64,000 nt of DNA from Pseudoalteromonas sp. XI10 (GCF_001469895.1 NZ_LOPY01000021.1:150609-214608); one strand, 5' to 3'; positions 8,963 through 19,669 are shown, counted from the first letter of the stretch. Notes: generated by a model from the sequence alone, not told the origin. Numbers and translations: made by a program.

Positions 8963-10432
8963 TTACGACTTGTTGCGGTTCTCTTTCGCAAATGCACGAA
9001 TTTTACGTTTTTGCGATAAAGTCACCTTATTGGTGCGACCTGCGTATGGGTTATCGCCTTCTCTAAATTCAATTTTGATTGGCGTACCCATAATACCTAA
9101 TGCTTTACGGTAGTAGTTCATTAGGTAGCGTTTGTAGCTATCTGGTAAGTCGTGAACTTGGTTACCGTGGATCACGATACGTGGTGGGTTATAACCACCT
9201 GCGTGAGCATATTTAAGTTTCACACGACGACCACGAACAAGTGGCGGTTGGTGGTCAGCTTGTGCCATATCCATAATACGACGCAGCATCGCTGTGCTAA
9301 TACGCTTAGTTGCTGACTCGTATGCTTCGTCTACCGACTCAAATAAGTGACCCACACCTGTGCCATGTAAAGCAGAGATAAAGTGTAAACGTGCGAAATC
9401 AATGAAACCTAAACGACGGTCAAGCTCTGACTTAATACGTTCTTTAACGTAATCATCAAGGCCGTCCCATTTGTTAACAGCAACAACCAATGAACGACCT
9501 GCGTTTAAGGCAAAACCAAGTAAGCTTAAGTCTTGATCAGAAATACCTTCGCGAGCATCAACTACTAGCAATACAACGTTAGCGTCTTCAATTGCTTTAA
9601 GGGTTTTGATCACTGAGAATTTTTCTACAACATCGCTTACTTTCTTACGCTTACGAACACCTGCGGTATCAATAAGAATGTACTCTTTGTCGTTACGTGT
9701 CATTGGAATATAGATAGAATCACGGGTTGTACCCGGCATATCGTAAACGATTACACGTTCTTCACCTAAGATACGGTTGGTAAGTGTTGACTTACCAACG
9801 TTAGGGCGACCGATAATAGCAAGTTTTACAGGCTTATCTGCAAAGGCTTGCTGGTTGTCTTCGCCTTCTTCATCTTCGCTGTAAAGATCAATCAATTCGT
9901 CATCACTTTCTTCAAGCTCTTCAACTTCGCCTGCAATTTCTGCAATAACTGGCTGTAAGGTTGTTTCAAGTAGCTGCGTGATACCACGGCCGTGAGCCGC
10001 AGCAATGTGATGTACGTCGCCTAAGCTTAACTGGTAGAACTCAGCACAGTATGAGTCTGCATCAATACCATCGACTTTGTTTGCCACAACAAAACATTTC
10101 TTTTGTTGTTTACGAAGGTGGTTAGCAATCGCTTGGTCAGCGGCAGTCATACCTGCGCGGGCATCAACTAAAAATAGCACGATATCGGCTTCTTCAATCG
10201 CTAGTAGCGATTGCTCAGCCATTTCGGTTTCGATACCATGCTCAGAACCGTCAATACCACCCGTGTCTACCACGATAAATTCATAGCCATCGTAATCAGC
10301 TTGGCCATATTTTCTATCTCGTGTTAAGCCTGGAAAGTCGGCTACGAGGGCGTCACGAGTACGTGTTAAACGGTTAAATAATGTGGATTTGCCCACATTG
10401 GGTCGCCCAACAAGAGCGATCACGGGAAGCAT
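8963..10432 (-). CDS. der: Ribosome biogenesis GTPase Der (EngA)
   Basis: The 489-residue protein has the diagnostic tandem G domains: Walker [13 protein letters not shown] (residues about 8-19) and [12 protein letters not shown] (about 210), each with a DxxG (DTGGID, DTAGVR) and an NKxD motif (NKVD, NKWD). A KH-like C-terminal domain follows ([11 protein letters not shown]). The linker between the G domains is acidic and somewhat long ([19 protein letters not shown]). Der acts in late 50S subunit assembly and is essential in related bacteria. It is the last gene of the conserved block, but a terminator after bamB suggests partly independent expression. Confidence 0.97.
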   Translation of the reverse strand: MLPVIALVGRPNVGKSTLFNRLTRTRDALVADFPGLTRDRKYGQADYDGYEFIVVDTGGIDGSEHGIETEMAEQSLLAIEEADIVLFLVDARAGMTAADQAIANHLRKQQKKCFVVANKVDGIDADSYCAEFYQLSLGDVHHIAAAHGRGITQLLETTLQPVIAEIAGEVEELEESDDELIDLYSEDEEGEDNQQAFADKPVKLAIIGRPNVGKSTLTNRILGEERVIVYDMPGTTRDSIYIPMTRNDKEYILIDTAGVRKRKKVSDVVEKFSVIKTLKAIEDANVVLLVVDAREGISDQDLSLLGFALNAGRSLVVAVNKWDGLDDYVKERIKSELDRRLGFIDFARLHFISALHGTGVGHLFESVDEAYESATKRISTAMLRRIMDMAQADHQPPLVRGRRVKLKYAHAGGYNPPRIVIHGNQVHDLPDSYKRYLMNYYRKALGIMGTPIKIEFREGDNPYAGRTNKVTLSQKRKIRAFAKENRNKS

Positions 10433-10457
10433 AAACTACCTCTTAAAAAAACAACAA

Positions 10458-10480
10458 AAGGCTTCGCCAAGCGAAGCCTT
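10458..10480 (-). terminator. Intrinsic terminator between bamB and der
   Basis: AAGGCTTCGC and GCGAAGCCTT form a perfect 10-bp stem with a 3-base loop. On the minus strand the stem is followed by TTGTTGTTTTTTT, a good U-tract. It would end or attenuate the bamB transcript before der. Confidence 0.82.
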
Positions 10481-10507
10481 AGAAAAATAACGTTTACTAT
10501 TAGTAAG

Positions 10508-11686
10508 TTAGTTTGGAATTTTAACCGCGCTAACTTCACCATCTCGGGTGTATAAAATTAACTTGTCACCGGCAACAACTGGCTCAATAAAGAAACCTGA
10601 GCTGTCAAAGTCTTCGCGCGATACAAGCTCGCCCGTTTCTTTGTCTAACCAGTGTAGGTTACCTTCTTGGTCACCTAGTGCTAAATATTTACCAGCCACA
10701 GTTGGGCCTGTTAAGTACCAGCCGCGTAGTGCCGGTTGGCTCCAACGCTCAATACCTGATGTTTTATCTAGACCGTAAACAACACCATCGCTATCAACAA
10801 CATAGATAGATTGGCTATCCATTGATAAATCACGGTAGCTGCTGTACTCACGTTTCCAAACAACATTACCAGAACGAATATCAACGGCTGCTAAGTTACC
10901 ATTATAGGCGATTGCATAAGCATATGGACCGCTAATTAATGCTTGTGTATCTACATCAACCAAACGTTCAAACTCAGACGCACCTTTTGGAGAAGCAATT
11001 TCAGCACTCCACGCAGAGTAACCATTTTCAGAAATTAATACGCTTAATTTACCTGTTTCAAGACCTAGTAATACACCACCGTTGGCTACAGTAGGTGAAC
11101 TTTGACCACGTAACGTTAGTGGTGGCACTTCTTGTTCAAAGCTCCAACGCTCTTCACCTGTATCTGGGTGTACAGCTAATAATTTACCTGAGCCTAGGTT
11201 TACAAAAATTAGGCCGTCGCCTGCAGCTGGTTTAGAAAGTACTTCGCCTGGCATCGTTTTACGCCAAACGATTTCACCTGTTTCACGGTCAAGAGCAGTT
11301 AAGTAACCATGCTCAGAACCAACGAAAATTTTGCCGTAAGCTTGTAAAATACCGCCTGATAGCTTGGCACTTTCTGTGGTTTCCCAAGGCCAGAAGGCTG
11401 GGTTTTCACGCACATCGGTTTGCCATAGCGTATCGCCATTTTCAAGCGATAGGGCTTCAACTTCACCTTCGCGGTTTGCTACATACACAACATCGTTATG
11501 AATAGCCGGTGTTAAGCGCGAGAAATAGTGCTGAACACCATCACCGATTGATTCTTGCCAAACCACTTCTGTCTCAAATTGATTAACAATTTCAGGCAAT
11601 ACCAGTTCTTCTTCGTCATCACTTGACGAACACCCAGTCAGGGTTGCGATACACAGAGCAAGTGTTGCCGCTGTTAACTTCTTCAT
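10508..11686 (-). CDS. bamB: Outer membrane assembly lipoprotein BamB
   Basis: A lipoprotein signal peptide ends in LTGC (cysteine about residue 19), followed by SSSDDEEE. The remaining 370 residues carry repeated beta-propeller blades of the PQQ-like type, with recurring patterns such as ALSLENGDTLWQ, ALDRETGEIVWR and AVHPDTGEERWS. This is the 8-bladed propeller of BamB, which supports BamA in inserting outer-membrane proteins. It follows yfgM by 9 bases, the usual gammaproteobacterial order. Confidence 0.95.
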   Translation of the reverse strand: MKKLTAATLALCIATLTGCSSSDDEEELVLPEIVNQFETEVVWQESIGDGVQHYFSRLTPAIHNDVVYVANREGEVEALSLENGDTLWQTDVRENPAFWPWETTESAKLSGGILQAYGKIFVGSEHGYLTALDRETGEIVWRKTMPGEVLSKPAAGDGLIFVNLGSGKLLAVHPDTGEERWSFEQEVPPLTLRGQSSPTVANGGVLLGLETGKLSVLISENGYSAWSAEIASPKGASEFERLVDVDTQALISGPYAYAIAYNGNLAAVDIRSGNVVWKREYSSYRDLSMDSQSIYVVDSDGVVYGLDKTSGIERWSQPALRGWYLTGPTVAGKYLALGDQEGNLHWLDKETGELVSREDFDSSGFFIEPVVAGDKLILYTRDGEVSAVKIPN

Positions 11687-11695
11687 CTTAACCCC

Positions 11696-12316
11696 TTACG
11701 CCGCTGGGCTAGTTTGTGCTAAGTCATCAAGTTTAATTTGTAATAACGGATTGTTTTCAAGGCCGCCATTATCAGCAGCAGCTTGGTATTGGCTGCGAGC
11801 TTGGTCTTTGTCGCCTTGTGCAGCATAAACATCGCCTTTTAATTCAGCGACTGCAGCAGCAAATGATGCTGGAAGCTGGGCGTTTAGCGTTGTTAACGCT
11901 TGCTCATATTGCTTTTGTGCAAGGTGAACACGAGCAAGGCGCGTTGTTGCCGTTGCTTTAAGCTCAGGGTTTTGCTCGTTGGTGATGATCCAGTTAAGCT
12001 TTTCGCTTGCTGCATCAAGGTCATTCTTTTCAACGGCTTCTTTCGCTGCTACAAATGCTGTTAGCGTGCTGTAGCTTGACTCGCCATTGTCTTTAATAAA
12101 CGTATCCGCTTTTTCTAGCACGGCACCGCTTTCAACAAGTTGTGTGAAAGAGTCAGATGCTTTCTCAGCTGTGGTGATTTGGTTTTGGTTATAAGCTTTC
12201 CAACCATATAAACCACCTAAACCTGCAACAATACCAATTGCAAGTGCTAAACCATTTTCACGGAAAAAGCGTTTGATCGCTTCTTCTTGTTGTTCTTCTG
12301 TTGAATAAATTTCCAT
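11696..12316 (-). CDS. yfgM: YfgM/PpiD-associated TPR membrane protein
   Basis: The 206-residue protein opens with a short cytoplasmic stretch (STEEQQEEAIKRFFRENG), one membrane segment (LALAIGIVAGLGGLYGW, residues about 23-39), and a periplasmic helical domain with TPR-like repeats (LARVHLAQKQYEQALTTL). This is the YfgM architecture. In E. coli the protein associates with SecYEG and the chaperone PpiD. Its position between hisS and bamB is the conserved one. Confidence 0.92.
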   Translation of the reverse strand: MEIYSTEEQQEEAIKRFFRENGLALAIGIVAGLGGLYGWKAYNQNQITTAEKASDSFTQLVESGAVLEKADTFIKDNGESSYSTLTAFVAAKEAVEKNDLDAASEKLNWIITNEQNPELKATATTRLARVHLAQKQYEQALTTLNAQLPASFAAAVAELKGDVYAAQGDKDQARSQYQAAADNGGLENNPLLQIKLDDLAQTSPAA

Positions 12317-12340
12317 GCTTACCTCTGTTGCTAACTGGGC

Positions 12341-13615
12341 TTAAATAAGCTCAGCTAATAGCGTTTTCGCTTCTTCTAATTTTAAGGTGACTTGTTCTTT
12401 ACGCTCACGTAAGTACTTAATAGTCACAACGCCTTGTTCTAATTCATCTTCGCCGATAATAACCGCGACTAGAGCATCGCTTTTATCTGCGCGTTTTAAT
12501 TGCTTTTTAAAGTTGCCACCGCCTGCGTGCACCATAACACGTAGACCTGCAACATCTTTACGTAATTGAGCGGCAATGATAGGCGCTTGAATGCTGGCTT
12601 TATCGCCCATGGCTGCCAAATATACATCAGCACTACGGCGGATGTCACCTACACTTTCTAGTGCTTGAAGTAATAACACTAAACGCTCAAGACCCATTGC
12701 AAAACCTACCGCTGGTGTTGCTTTACCGCCTAGTTGTTCAACTAGACCATCGTAACGACCACCGGCACAAACGGTTCCTTGTGCGCCTAGGCTATCGGTT
12801 ACCCACTCAAAAACGGTGCGGTTATAATAGTCAAGGCCACGTACAAGCTTTTCATTTACCGTGTATTCGACGCCTGCAGCGTCTAAACGTTCACATAAAT
12901 TTTCAAAATGTTCTTTTGATTCAGCGTCTAAGTGCTCAGATAGTTTAGGCGCATCAGTTAAAATAGCTTGTACATCAGGGTTTTTGCTATCTAACACACG
13001 TAAAGGATTAGTGTGCATACGACGCTTAGAGTCTTCATCAAGTACATCGACGTGTTGCTCTAAGTAAGCAACAAGTGCATCACGGTAATCTGCACGTGCT
13101 TCATTTGAACCTAATGAGTTAAGCTCAAGACGAACGTGTTCACTGATACCAAACTCTTTCCATAATTGGGCTGTCAGCAAAATAACTTCAGCATCAATAT
13201 CGGCAGTGGCAATGCCGAATGTTTCTAAACCAAATTGGTGGAATTGACGGTAACGGCCTTTTTGCGGACGCTCGTGACGGAACATCGGGCCCATGTACCA
13301 TAAACGTTGTTCTTGGTTATACAGTAAACCGTTTTGATTACCTGCACGCACACACACTGCCGTACCTTCAGGGCGAAGAGTTAAGTTATCGCCATTACGG
13401 TCTGCAAAGGTGTACATTTCTTTTTCTACGATATCGGTTACTTCACCGATAGAGCGCTTGAATAGGTCGGTTGATTCAACAATTGGAAAACGAATTTCTT
13501 GATAACCAAACGATGAAACTGTTTCACGTAAAATGTCTTCTACTTTCTGCCAAATTTGCGTATCGCCTGGCAGACAATCGTTCATACCACGAACTGCCTG
13601 AATTTGTTTTGCCAC
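12341..13615 (-). CDS. hisS: Histidyl-tRNA synthetase
   Basis: The 424-residue class II synthetase starts with the characteristic [14 protein letters not shown]. Motif 2 is seen as [16 protein letters not shown], the histidine-A signatures as [15 protein letters not shown] and CAGGRYDGL, motif 3 as [11 protein letters not shown]-terminal anticodon-binding domain follows. It charges tRNA-His. A probable own promoter lies between the ispG terminator and this gene. Confidence 0.98.
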   Translation of the reverse strand: MAKQIQAVRGMNDCLPGDTQIWQKVEDILRETVSSFGYQEIRFPIVESTDLFKRSIGEVTDIVEKEMYTFADRNGDNLTLRPEGTAVCVRAGNQNGLLYNQEQRLWYMGPMFRHERPQKGRYRQFHQFGLETFGIATADIDAEVILLTAQLWKEFGISEHVRLELNSLGSNEARADYRDALVAYLEQHVDVLDEDSKRRMHTNPLRVLDSKNPDVQAILTDAPKLSEHLDAESKEHFENLCERLDAAGVEYTVNEKLVRGLDYYNRTVFEWVTDSLGAQGTVCAGGRYDGLVEQLGGKATPAVGFAMGLERLVLLLQALESVGDIRRSADVYLAAMGDKASIQAPIIAAQLRKDVAGLRVMVHAGGGNFKKQLKRADKSDALVAVIIGEDELEQGVVTIKYLRERKEQVTLKLEEAKTLLAELI

Positions 13616-13687
13616 TGATAAATCCTAAATACTGTACTTGCGCTGAAAAAAATCGCGCCTCAAGAAAAACTAAAAAATTGACCCGTC

Positions 13688-13693
13688 ATTATA
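13688..13693 (-). promoter_or_regulatory. Putative hisS promoter -10 element
   Basis: On the minus strand a perfect TATAAT is preceded, 16 bases upstream, by TTTACC as a weak -35. It lies just after the ispG terminator and about 73 bases before the hisS start codon, which makes separate hisS transcription plausible. Confidence 0.5.
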
Positions 13694-13715
13694 CCGTCTA
13701 AGCGGTAAAGGTAAA

Positions 13716-13737
13716 CGGCAAACCCAAGGGTTTGCCG
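13716..13737 (-). terminator. Intrinsic terminator of the pilF-rodZ-ispG transcript
   Basis: CGGCAAACCC pairs with GGGTTTGCCG around a 2-base apex (effective loop of four), followed on the minus strand by TTTACCTTTACC. It sits 12 bases after the ispG stop codon. Confidence 0.7.
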
Positions 13738-13749
13738 AGTATATGCGAA

Positions 13750-14868
13750 TTATTCAACGATTTTGATGTCGATTGGCGTTTCTTTCTCTTTTTTAGCGAT
13801 AAAGTCACGCACATAGCCCTCAAGTTGGTCGACAATGTTATCGTTATCGATACGTGCTTTTTGGCGCTCACCATTGATGTATAAGCCAGAGCGACGGTTG
13901 GCACCAGCAAGGCCGATATCACTAACCAGCGCTTCGCCAGGACCATTTACCACACAACCAATTACCGACACTGACATAGGCTCAACCACGTCTTCAAGGC
14001 GCTCTTCAAGTTGGTTCATGGTGCTTACCACATCAAACTCTTGGCGTGAGCAGCTCGGGCAAGCAATAAAGTTAATGCCGCGTGAGCGAATGCGTAATGA
14101 TTTTAAAATATCAAAACCCACTTTGATCTCTTGTACCGGATCGGCAGCAAGTGATACGCGTAATGTATCACCAATGCCTTCAGCAAGTAACATACCTAAG
14201 CCAACAGCTGATTTAACCGAACCTGAGCGCATACCGCCTGCTTCGGTAATACCTAAATGCAGTGGCTGGTCGATTTCTTTGGCAAGTAAACGATATGCAC
14301 CAACCGCTAAAAATACATCTGACGCTTTAACGGATACTTTGAACTGGTCAAAGTCTAAACGTTGTAAGATCTCAACGTGGCGCATAGCTGATTCAAGCAG
14401 TGCTTCTGGTGTTGGTTCGCCGTATTTTTCTTGTAAATCGCGCTCTAATGAACCGCCATTAACACCAATACGAATCGGAATGTTATGCTCACGTGCAGAG
14501 TCTACAACGGCACGAATACGCTCTTCGCTACCAATATTACCCGGGTTAATACGTAAACAATCTGCACCATACTGAGCCACTTTTAATGCAATACGGTAAT
14601 CAAAGTGAATATCTGTTACCAGCGGGATAGTGACTTGTTCTTTAATGCTTTTAAATGCTTCAGCTGCTTCCATAGTTGGTACAGACACACGCACAATATC
14701 GGCGCCGGCATCTTGAATGGCTTGAATTTGTGCAACCGTTGCATCGATATCTAGGGTGTTGGTGTTAGTCATCGACTGAACGGCAATTGGCGCACCATCA
14801 CCAATTGGCACGTTACCTACGTTAATACGGGTCGATTTTCTGCGTTTAATAGGAGATTCTGAAAACAT
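13750..14868 (-). CDS. ispG: 4-hydroxy-3-methylbut-2-enyl diphosphate synthase (flavodoxin/ferredoxin)
   Basis: The 372-residue protein is the penultimate enzyme of the MEP isoprenoid pathway, converting methylerythritol cyclodiphosphate to HMBPP with a [4Fe-4S] cluster. Visible signatures: the TIM-barrel start [23 protein letters not shown], and the cluster cysteines in [11 protein letters not shown] and [10 protein letters not shown] near the C-terminus. It follows rodZ by 5 bases, so the genes are cotranscribed. A 246-codon open frame on the opposite strand inside this gene is a shadow. Confidence 0.98.
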   Translation of the reverse strand: MFSESPIKRRKSTRINVGNVPIGDGAPIAVQSMTNTNTLDIDATVAQIQAIQDAGADIVRVSVPTMEAAEAFKSIKEQVTIPLVTDIHFDYRIALKVAQYGADCLRINPGNIGSEERIRAVVDSAREHNIPIRIGVNGGSLERDLQEKYGEPTPEALLESAMRHVEILQRLDFDQFKVSVKASDVFLAVGAYRLLAKEIDQPLHLGITEAGGMRSGSVKSAVGLGMLLAEGIGDTLRVSLAADPVQEIKVGFDILKSLRIRSRGINFIACPSCSRQEFDVVSTMNQLEERLEDVVEPMSVSVIGCVVNGPGEALVSDIGLAGANRRSGLYINGERQKARIDNDNIVDQLEGYVRDFIAKKEKETPIDIKIVE

Positions 14869-14873
14869 TGCGG

Positions 14874-15761
14874 TTACTCTGATAACGGTAAAGTAAATTT
14901 AGCTAAGCGATTTTTGGCAAAATGTGAGGTATCGACAGCTTGACCTTGAAAAGTAATATCGACTACTTGGTGTTTGCCTAGTACCACACTAAACGGCTGT
15001 GGGCCGGTTACTGTCATAACGTAACCTGCTTTTTTAACACCAAAAGCAATACGATCGCCGTTGCCATCGTGAATTTCTACCCAGCTATCTTCATTGAAGT
15101 GCATCACCACTTCGCTGTGCTCAGGATCTGCCTTTTCAGTTTGTGGCTGAGCAGCAGGTTGGTTTTGTGATGCAGCTTGATTTTGTGCTTCGTTGCTGGT
15201 CGTTGGCGCATCAGCTTCAGGCTGAACGATTTCTTGCTCGCCTTCAGCGAGTGGTTGAATGGTTTCTTCAGCTGGTGCTTCTACAGCTAAGTCAGGTGAA
15301 ATATCACTGCTTTCGAGCTGATTTGGCATCGCAGTCGTGACCGGCTCTTCGATATTCTGGTTGCTATTTTGCCACCACCAAAACACTGACGAACCAATGA
15401 TCACCGCTAAGATAAAGTAGCTAAACAGCATTAAACGGCTGTCATGTGCTTCTTTTTCTGTGCGGCGAGAAAAGCTCTGCATTTTTGACTTTTTCTCAGG
15501 CTCAACGTGCTCAGGCAGTAATTCAAGCATGGCTTGGCTATCGATTTTAAGCTCACGGCAATAGCTTCTGATATAACCTTTTACGAAGGTCGCAGGGCCT
15601 AGTAGTTCGTGCTCGTCGTTTTCTAGTCGTTGTAACTGTAAAACTGATAACTTTAATGCACCAGCAAGTTGCTCAAGGCTCATTCCTGCGTCTTCGCGGC
15701 GCTTTTTTAGCGCTTGGCCGAGCGTTTCTTGTGGTTGTTCTAAATTGTTTTCTTCATTCAT
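14874..15761 (-). CDS. rodZ: Cytoskeletal membrane protein RodZ
   Basis: At 295 residues it has the RodZ order: cytoplasmic HTH_25 domain ([20 protein letters not shown], residues about 13-80), one membrane segment ([21 protein letters not shown], about 109-129, shown partly), a Q/E/A-rich periplasmic linker, and a C-terminal DUF4115 beta domain ([19 protein letters not shown]). RodZ links MreB to the elongation machinery for rod shape. Its start codon overlaps the pilF stop by four bases, which indicates translational coupling. Confidence 0.94.
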   Translation of the reverse strand: MNEENNLEQPQETLGQALKKRREDAGMSLEQLAGALKLSVLQLQRLENDEHELLGPATFVKGYIRSYCRELKIDSQAMLELLPEHVEPEKKSKMQSFSRRTEKEAHDSRLMLFSYFILAVIIGSSVFWWWQNSNQNIEEPVTTAMPNQLESSDISPDLAVEAPAEETIQPLAEGEQEIVQPEADAPTTSNEAQNQAASQNQPAAQPQTEKADPEHSEVVMHFNEDSWVEIHDGNGDRIAFGVKKAGYVMTVTGPQPFSVVLGKHQVVDITFQGQAVDTSHFAKNRLAKFTLPLSE

Positions 15762-17581
15762 AATGCGTATGAGTCTGGATCTACCAATAAGAGTCTATGC
15801 CCAGGTTCTAGGGCGACATCTGGGCTCAATTTGTTCCAGCGCATTAACTGATCGATCAATACGCTATGCTGTGTGGCTATGCTAAAGAGTGTGTCGCCTT
15901 CATTGATGTCGTGATAAATGTTCGGATCGTTCAAATAAATGCGAGTACCGTTTTGTACACGATCCGATTCTTTTAAGCCATTCCACAGCAAAATCTTCTG
16001 TAGTTTAACATTGTATCGCACCGAAATGCTAAAGAGGTTTTCACCATTTTCAATAATATGATACGGGATATTCAGCGCCGGTACATTTGCGTTCAGCATG
16101 GGTAAGTTAAGCGGCTCGTTTGTCACGCTAAAGTCAGTGCTATTGGCGGTTGACGCCGTTGTTTGACTGCCACTAAATACGTTTTCGTCTTTTTCAGCTT
16201 CGTAAAACACCACAGTGCTGGCATCATTTTTGGTATTTTGCGAGTTTGCTGGCGTTTGTTGTTGAACGCTTGGCGTTTGCGGTGCACCAAATGACACTAT
16301 GGTCACTTCATCATTACTTTGCGCTGGTGTTTGCGCGTCTGTTTGCTGCTTTGCAATAACTGGAGTTTGTTCAACTTTACGAGAGGAAACTGTTTGGAAA
16401 CCTTCGTCAGTTTGCTTTGTGAGCGTCTCTGGCGTTGTATCGCTCGTTTGAGAAGAGGCGAGTGTCTCTGTTACGGGCTTTTCTTCGCTGTCTGAGTTTA
16501 CCTCAGTAGGCACCTGCTTATTACTTTGCGCTACAGTTTGTGGCTCGGGTTGAGTTTTGTTTACAGTTGGCTGCTCAACTGGAGGAGTTTGTTCATTAGT
16601 TGTTGGAACATTTGTGGTCTTTACAAGGCTTTGCCCGGTAGCAGCCACTGACGCCTGTGCAACAACAGCTTGTTTAGCTGGCGCTTTTCTTTTCACGATG
16701 CGAATTTTTGGCTGATCTTTGCTAACCGTGCTGTTATCGCTTGAGATTTTCAGTTCTTCAAGCTGCGCTTGACGGTATTTTTCACGTAGAATTTCAAATT
16801 CTGAGCGTTTAGTTTGCCCTGCTGTAATTGCTTTTGCTTCGCTCGAACCTGGGTAGGTTTGTAAAATTATACCTGCCGTTGTTTCGGCTTTTTCAATATG
16901 GCCCATCCGTTGCTGAATTAAGTAGCTGAGCATGAGTGCGCGGGGGGTTACGCGGCCTAACGATTCGTATCTTTCAATGATATCTTCAGCTTTGTGAAGA
17001 TCGCTTTTTGCGTAATACAAACCAGCAAGACTAATCATTGATGATGGACGCTGTGAGCTGTGGTTTAGCGCAGATTTTAGATATTTTTCTGCGTTTTCAA
17101 AGTCATCAAATTCTATTGCACATAAGGCTAAGTTTTCGTAACTTTCAGCTACACGGATATAGCTAGGAACTGCAATCGCTTTAAGAAGCTCTTCTGCTGC
17201 GCGGTCATATTCGCCAATGCCACACAAAAAGACACCATAGTTATTTAAGGTGTTCGGATCATTAGGGGCGATTTTTAGTGCGCGTTGATAGGCTTTATCG
17301 GCTAGCTCAGGTTCATCAACCTGTTGATAGTAATAAGCTAAAGAATAGTGTACTTCAGGAAGGTCAGGAGCAAAATCTGCAGCGCGTTCTAGGTTATATT
17401 TTGCTTGCGAGTTGTTGCCTGTTTTTAAGTACTGTAACGCAAGGGCGATACGAGTACGGGCAGCACCGGTATTATTAACCTGTTTTTCAACAACGGGTCT
17501 GTCGCTACCTTCGTAGCTGTTTTCTGTAACACACCCTGTTAATGCGAATGCACCAACAGTAATGGCAAGTATAGAACGCAT
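15758..17581 (-). CDS. pilF: Type IV pilus assembly lipoprotein PilF/PilW fused to two LysM domains
   Basis: A lipoprotein signal (ALTGC, cysteine at 16) leads into about 250 residues of TPR repeats typical of PilF/PilW (PEVHYSLAYYYQQVDEPELADKAYQRALKIAPND), which supports PilQ secretin assembly. Family members normally end near residue 250. Here a Q/T/P/S-rich linker (about 275-500) is followed by two LysM domains at residues about 507-551 (YHIIENGENLFSISVRYNV) and 555-602 (YHDINEGDTLFSIATQHSV). LysM binds peptidoglycan, so this protein may anchor secretin assembly to the wall (inference). The 3' end overlaps rodZ by 4 bases. Confidence 0.88.
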   Translation of the reverse strand: MRSILAITVGAFALTGCVTENSYEGSDRPVVEKQVNNTGAARTRIALALQYLKTGNNSQAKYNLERAADFAPDLPEVHYSLAYYYQQVDEPELADKAYQRALKIAPNDPNTLNNYGVFLCGIGEYDRAAEELLKAIAVPSYIRVAESYENLALCAIEFDDFENAEKYLKSALNHSSQRPSSMISLAGLYYAKSDLHKAEDIIERYESLGRVTPRALMLSYLIQQRMGHIEKAETTAGIILQTYPGSSEAKAITAGQTKRSEFEILREKYRQAQLEELKISSDNSTVSKDQPKIRIVKRKAPAKQAVVAQASVAATGQSLVKTTNVPTTNEQTPPVEQPTVNKTQPEPQTVAQSNKQVPTEVNSDSEEKPVTETLASSQTSDTTPETLTKQTDEGFQTVSSRKVEQTPVIAKQQTDAQTPAQSNDEVTIVSFGAPQTPSVQQQTPANSQNTKNDASTVVFYEAEKDENVFSGSQTTASTANSTDFSVTNEPLNLPMLNANVPALNIPYHIIENGENLFSISVRYNVKLQKILLWNGLKESDRVQNGTRIYLNDPNIYHDINEGDTLFSIATQHSVLIDQLMRWNKLSPDVALEPGHRLLLVDPDSYAL

Positions 17582-17695
17582 TACCTAATCTCTTCTTTGA
17601 TTCCGTATGCCTATCTTACCGAAAAGCCTTTGTGTTGCATCTATTATTTTAAAAATAACGAGTTTGTCACAAAGGCTTATCTTTAAAAGTTACGC

Positions 17696-18826
17696 TTATG
17701 CTTGGTGAACATTTACCGCAATAGCGTTATCTTCGCGCATTTTCTTTTTCGCTAAACGTTTAGTACGGTCTACAACATCACCCACTAATTGACCACAAGC
17801 TGCGTCAATATCATCACCACGGGTACGGCGAACAATACAGGTAATTCCCGCTGCTTGTAATACTTTAGAGAAGCGGTCGATGCGGCTGTTGCTCGAACGG
17901 CCATATTCGTTGCCCGGGAATGGGTTAAACGGAATTAGGTTCACTTTTGAAGGTGTACCTTTAAGAGTTTTAACCAATTCGTGTGCTTGATCTGTGCTGT
18001 CGTTTACACCTTGTAGCATAACGTATTCGATAGTCACATCTTTGTTTGCTTTAGAGCCATCAATATAACGACGACACGCCGCTAAGAACTCTTCGATAGG
18101 GTACTTTTTATTAATTGGTACCAGTACATCACGTAGTTCATTGTTTGGCGCGTGAAGTGAAATAGCCAGCGCTACGTCAATTTTCTCTTTTAATAAATCA
18201 AGAGCAGGTACCACACCAGAGGTACTTAATGTAACGCGACGCTTTGATAAACCAAAACCCCAGTCGTCCATCATAAGTTCCATTGCTGGTACTACATTTT
18301 TAAGGTTTAGTAATGGCTCACCCATACCCATCATTACCACGTTAGTAACTGGTCGCTTAGTGCTATCGCCATCTAAACCAATGTCTTTTGCAACACGCCA
18401 TACCTGACCGATGATCTCAGATACTGATAAGTTACGGTTAAAGCCTTGTTGTGCTGTTGAGCAGAAAGTACATTCAAGGGCACAACCTACTTGTGATGAA
18501 ACACATAAAGTTGCACGGTCTTTTTCTGGGATCCAAACAGCTTCTACTTCTTGGCCACCTTGTAGCATCAGGGCGTATTTGATGGTGCCATCACTCGCCT
18601 GTTGTCTAACTGAGATTTCAGGAGCAACAATTTCACATTCAGCTTTTAGTTTCTCTTTTAGCTTTTTGTTGACGTTTGTCATGTCGTCAAAATTGTCTAC
18701 GCCAAAATGATAAATCCATTTCATCACCTGATCGCCACGGAATGGCTTTTCACCGAATGATACAAAAAGCTCACGCATTGCATCTCGGTTTAAATCTAAT
18801 AAGTTAATCTTTTTTTCAGTGGTCAT
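17696..18826 (-). CDS. rlmN: Dual-specificity 23S rRNA/tRNA (adenine-C2) methyltransferase RlmN
   Basis: This 376-residue radical SAM enzyme has the cluster motif C115-x3-C119-x2-C122 (CALECTFC) followed by [11 protein letters not shown], plus [15 protein letters not shown] and the C-terminal ACGQL carrying the methyl-accepting cysteine. It methylates A2503 of 23S rRNA and A37 of several tRNAs. It sits upstream of pilF in the usual order and appears to have its own promoter beside a 15-bp inverted repeat. Confidence 0.97.
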   Translation of the reverse strand: MTTEKKINLLDLNRDAMRELFVSFGEKPFRGDQVMKWIYHFGVDNFDDMTNVNKKLKEKLKAECEIVAPEISVRQQASDGTIKYALMLQGGQEVEAVWIPEKDRATLCVSSQVGCALECTFCSTAQQGFNRNLSVSEIIGQVWRVAKDIGLDGDSTKRPVTNVVMMGMGEPLLNLKNVVPAMELMMDDWGFGLSKRRVTLSTSGVVPALDLLKEKIDVALAISLHAPNNELRDVLVPINKKYPIEEFLAACRRYIDGSKANKDVTIEYVMLQGVNDSTDQAHELVKTLKGTPSKVNLIPFNPFPGNEYGRSSNSRIDRFSKVLQAAGITCIVRRTRGDDIDAACGQLVGDVVDRTKRLAKKKMREDNAIAVNVHQA

Positions 18827-18871
18827 GAAACAACCTCAATCAGTGACGGTGGTAAGTAGTTTGGGTGCGCG

Positions 18872-18900
18872 ATTGTACATTATTTAATCGACTTAGTCAT
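18872..18900 (-). promoter_or_regulatory. Putative rlmN promoter
   Basis: On the minus strand ATGACT (18900-18895), a 17-base spacer and TACAAT (18877-18872) form a reasonable sigma70 promoter 46 bases before the rlmN start codon. The -35 element lies inside one arm of the inverted repeat at 18893-18939. Confidence 0.45.
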
Positions 18901-18939
18901 TAGCTAAACAGATTTACAATAGGCTTAGCTAATGACTAA
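18893..18939. repeat. 15-bp perfect inverted repeat upstream of rlmN
   Basis: TTAGTCATTAGCTAA (18893-18907) and TTAGCTAATGACTAA (18925-18939) are exact reverse complements separated by 17 bases. It directly abuts the ndk terminator and overlaps the predicted rlmN -35 element. It could be an operator, a second terminator stem for ndk read-through, or a small repeat element. Confidence 0.8.
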
Positions 18940-18962
18940 AAAAGGGCCCGAAAGCCCTTTTT
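18939..18962 (-). terminator. Intrinsic terminator of ndk
   Basis: AAAGGGC and GCCCTTT pair around CCGAAA. On the minus strand the stem is followed by a T6 run. It lies about 35 bases after the ndk stop codon. Confidence 0.85.
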
Positions 18963-18996
18963 CTTCTGCATCACAGACTTAGCTGTGAACTCGAAA

Positions 18997-19428
18997 TTAA
19001 CGAGTACGTGGGCAGATTTCTTCGTCAGCGAAGAAGTATGCGATTTCACGTGCAGCTGATTCAACAGCGTCAGAACCGTGAACAGCATTTTCGTCGATGC
19101 TGTCTGCGTAGTCAGCACGTAAAGTACCAGCTAGTGCTTCAGCAGGGTTAGTAGCACCCATGATTTCACGGTTTTTAAGTACTGCGTTCTCACCTTCAAG
19201 AACAGTAACCATTACTGGACCAGATGTCATGAACTCAACTAAAGCACCGAAGAAAGGACGCTCGCTGTGCTCAGCGTAGAAACCTTCAGCTTTTTCTTTT
19301 GAAAGGTGAACCATTTTAGCTGCAACGATTTTAAGACCAGCAGTTTCGAAACGGTTGTAGATAGCACCGATGTGGTTTTTAGCAACTGCATCAGGTTTTA
19401 CGATTGAAAAAGTACGCTCTAAAGCCAT
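18997..19428 (-). CDS. ndk: Nucleoside diphosphate kinase
   Basis: The 143-residue enzyme is the family's full length. It starts [14 protein letters not shown] and carries the phosphohistidine motif NAVHGSDA with His117. It transfers phosphate between nucleoside di- and triphosphates. It is monocistronic, with a promoter upstream and a strong terminator downstream. Confidence 0.98.
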   Translation of the reverse strand: MALERTFSIVKPDAVAKNHIGAIYNRFETAGLKIVAAKMVHLSKEKAEGFYAEHSERPFFGALVEFMTSGPVMVTVLEGENAVLKNREIMGATNPAEALAGTLRADYADSIDENAVHGSDAVESAAREIAYFFADEEICPRTR

Positions 19429-19480
19429 CTTTATGCTCCAATAATTTTAAATTTAAAAGGTTAAATATTAACGGGCGCGA

Positions 19481-19486
19481 ATTATA
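19481..19486 (-). promoter_or_regulatory. Putative ndk promoter -10 element
   Basis: Minus-strand TATAAT is embedded in GC-rich sequence (GCGCG before, TCGCGCC after). It lies 52 bases before the ndk start codon. No strong -35 match is visible, so the assignment rests on the perfect -10. Confidence 0.5.
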
Positions 19487-19669
19487 CGCGCTTTACGTGA
19501 AAATTCCTAATTTAATTAAATAGTCATTTGATGGCATTTTCATGAACCCTAACCATGTATAGCAACACGGGTATAAAGTGTGAGCGAATTTTAGCAGTTA
19601 AGTACTTGTTGTGGGCTATTTTATAGGCAATTATTAACTCAGGAAATGATAAAACTAATAAGGACAATT

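Noticed and set aside
13835..14575. 246-codon open frame on the plus strand
   Set aside because: Lies entirely opposite ispG, which is unambiguous; composition is that of a codon-bias shadow.
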